64,000 nt of DNA. Source: Caenorhabditis elegans. Its lineage: Eukaryota; Nematoda; Chromadorea; Rhabditida; Rhabditidae. The stretch's first letter is position 1. Each line of letters begins with the position of its first letter. Made by a program: the position numbers and the translations under genes. The DNA lies in the NCBI RefSeq assembly GCF_000002985.6, contig NC_003280.10, positions 2,418,001 through 2,482,000 on the forward strand. The letters are read 5' to 3'. The notes under the pieces are model-generated. The model ran no database searches. It was not told the DNA's origin and was given only the letters and a program-made list of their open reading frames with translations. This document shows positions 63,941 to 64,000 of this stretch, one piece after another.

Positions 63941-63971
63941 ATGCTCAAAACAATTCTCCTTCTGGTTTTCG
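63941..63971 (+). CDS. First exon of a tandem paralogue, cut by the window edge
   Basis: MLKTILLLVF then a GGTAAGTT donor. Exon length (31 nt) and phase match exon 1 of the gene at 62399. An extra in-frame ATG lies directly upstream (63938). Only the signal-peptide start is inside the window. Confidence 0.55.
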
Positions 63972-64000
63972 GTAAGTTTAGCATTTTTGTAAAAACAATT

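Overview
The window is nematode nuclear DNA, almost certainly Caenorhabditis elegans (left part of chromosome II, the T22D2/F53G2 region; cosmid names are from memory). Short TTTTCAG-type acceptors, roughly 50-nt introns, start codons lying just 3' of acceptor-like sites (trans-splicing), the nematode DUF3557 and F-box/FTH families, an exact miR-72 hairpin and clear VAB-19, TSR-1 and MNAT-1 orthologues all agree. Gene models below were built by hand from conceptual translation, splice consensus and phase continuity.

Layout. 0-8 kb (+): a broken phytanoyl-CoA dioxygenase copy, a DUF3557 gene, and a 647-residue F-box gene with two FTH modules. 8.5-11.9 kb (-): a divergent homeodomain gene lacking Asn51. 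12.06-13.37 kb: a large near-perfect palindrome. 14-25.2 kb: a gene-free stretch upstream of vab-19 packed with tRNA-like (A box/B box) elements and separated by a few unique, promoter-like islands. 25.3-32.9 kb (+): vab-19 (KANK orthologue, 18 exons), with a second tRNA-like family in its introns and poly-C tracts at both ends. 34.85 kb (+): mir-72. 35.1-41.0 kb (-): a secreted, thioredoxin-like, Q-rich, Cys-rich protein. 43.2-55.4 kb (-): tsr-1. 56.1-60.3 kb (-): mnat-1. 60.6-61.1 kb (-): an ISD11/LYRM4-like LYR protein. 62.4-64 kb (+): a small secreted protein and the first exon of a tandem paralogue.

The LYR protein (Fe-S cluster assembly), mnat-1 (CAK/TFIIH) and tsr-1 (import of SR proteins) lie head-to-tail and are candidates for one operon. 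vab-19 acts at epidermal attachment structures. The remaining genes belong to fast-evolving arm families.

The most unusual material is non-coding: a modular intronic repeat with about 300-bp spacing and two interchangeable cores, an almost invariant 116-bp foldback core in five intronic copies, strongly biased repeat orientation relative to host genes, and dense tRNA-like arrays around vab-19. In coding sequence the notable points are the homeodomain with Ala at position 51, an N-terminal tsr-1 exon that cannot be found, and the double-FTH F-box fusion.
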